Assembly (NCBI GenBank): GCA_023055505.1
Contig: JALIRH010000115.1
Location: 310,001-374,000, forward strand
Length of the DNA: 64,000 nucleotides
Source: Callipepla californica brunnescens
Taxonomy: Eukaryota > Chordata > Aves > Galliformes > Odontophoridae
Direction: 5' to 3'
Of this stretch, positions 63,269 to 64,000 are shown piece after piece. Position 1 is the stretch's first letter; each line of letters begins with the position of its first letter. Below the pieces are notes generated by a model that did not search any database, had not been told where the DNA came from, and worked only from the letters and a program-made list of their open reading frames with translations. The position numbers and the translations under genes are program-made.

Positions 63269-64000
63269 GTAAGAATTATTTTCTTAGTTGATGATTCATT
63301 TACAACTTGGTAAAGAGGCATTGTACTTTTTCCTGTTTTGTCCTTCCTTCCTGTCTCCCCCATTCCATCTTCTTAGATGAGCCTGCAATGACCTGAGGAG
63401 GCCAGTGCCAAAGTGGATATCTTGCTGAAATCCCCTAGCCCCTAGTTTTGGTGTAAACCAGTAGAGATAGAATGATTTGAGATAAATCTGTTACAGTTCT
63501 TCAAGTAGTGCTTCAGCTTGGCTGTGTAATTATAGTGAATTACTGCTGTGTTTATGGGCTGCCTAGAAATATGATCAGAGAGATTTGTTTTCATCCTCAT
63601 CTATTTAAACAGTAGGGGGTGGAATTTAATGGAATGAAAAGAAGTGAAAAGGCATACTGCCCTCTGGCAGATACTGAGCACAGAAACCTTGTTTTCCTAC
63701 ACAAACATTTTGGAAAACTCAGAAGAACTCTGAAGGAGATGACCTTGCAGCTAACTTCTTGTTCATTCATTGTTATGAATACCGTGCATTGCAGCTCTGT
63801 GTCGTGCTGTTGCTATTGTAGTATTTCTTTGTTTCCTTAGCTTCTCATTTTCTGTGTCGCTCATTGGATGCTTTACCTGGCAAAGTGTATTTGCAAATAT
63901 ATTTACAAGTAAGGAATAAATCTGTACGTGTGTTTGATAAAAGTAGATATGCAGTTTGATGTAACGAGTTGTAAAGGATGCCTTACCCCTGCAGCACGGA
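63269..64000 (+). other. CCDC93: CCDC93 intron 15, start
   Basis: This follows the exon 15 donor to the window edge. I find no convincing next exon; coding must resume beyond 64000. Confidence 0.65.

Noticed and set aside
63720..63760. Possible CCDC93 exon 16, from a KEMTLQL-like reading
   Set aside because: Only a few residues resemble the expected continuation, with no good acceptor or following family sequence.
1..64000. CRISPR arrays, bacterial operons, retroviral LTRs or an endogenous virus
   Set aside because: No regularly spaced repeats, no Shine-Dalgarno-led gene runs, and no gag/pol/env-like frame. The only reverse transcriptase seen is of CR1 type.

Overview
The window looks like bird nuclear DNA, most likely a galliform close to chicken. 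All recognisable dispersed repeats are CR1-type LINE fragments, several ending in the avian octamer-type tail. The two genes are split into small exons with GT-AG introns, and both promoters lie in CpG-rich islands. Species is inferred, not proven.

Layout. (1) About 1-11.9 kb, minus strand: INSIG2, complete. Five coding exons give an uninterrupted 225-residue protein that matches the vertebrate family end to end. A non-coding first exon is inferred in the CpG island at 11.4-11.9 kb. It carries a YY1/TISU-type ATG, and splicing to exon 2 would create an 11-codon upstream ORF. (2) About 12-44.6 kb: a roughly 33-kb intergenic stretch in which I recognise no protein-coding gene. It holds CR1 remnants (16.0-16.7 kb; 25.3-25.6 kb; a cluster at 40.3-42.3 kb) and AT-rich blocks that look like candidate non-coding regulatory DNA. 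(3) About 44.7 kb to the right edge, plus strand: CCDC93. A CpG-island promoter is followed by 15 coding exons whose reading phase is continuous for 410 codons. The family is about 630 residues long, so the 3' third lies beyond the window. Introns 5 and 11 each hold a CR1 fragment.

The genes are transcribed divergently, the arrangement recalled for human CCDC93/INSIG2. Both serve cholesterol homeostasis. INSIG2 is the ER sterol-dependent anchor for SCAP-SREBP and the adaptor for HMG-CoA reductase degradation. CCDC93 belongs to the CCC/Commander endosomal recycling machinery that returns LDL receptor and other cargo to the cell surface.

The most unusual structure is at 40.3-41.8 kb. A CR1 element with an open reverse-transcriptase frame (at least 379 codons) faces an inverted second copy of its own 3' end. 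The arms are identical over 153 nt and enclose about 1.23 kb, so any read-through RNA could fold into a long perfect hairpin. The TISU-like upstream ORF of INSIG2 and an in-frame open extension upstream of CCDC93 are the other main points for a second look. No CRISPR array, tRNA, rRNA or microbial-type system is visible.
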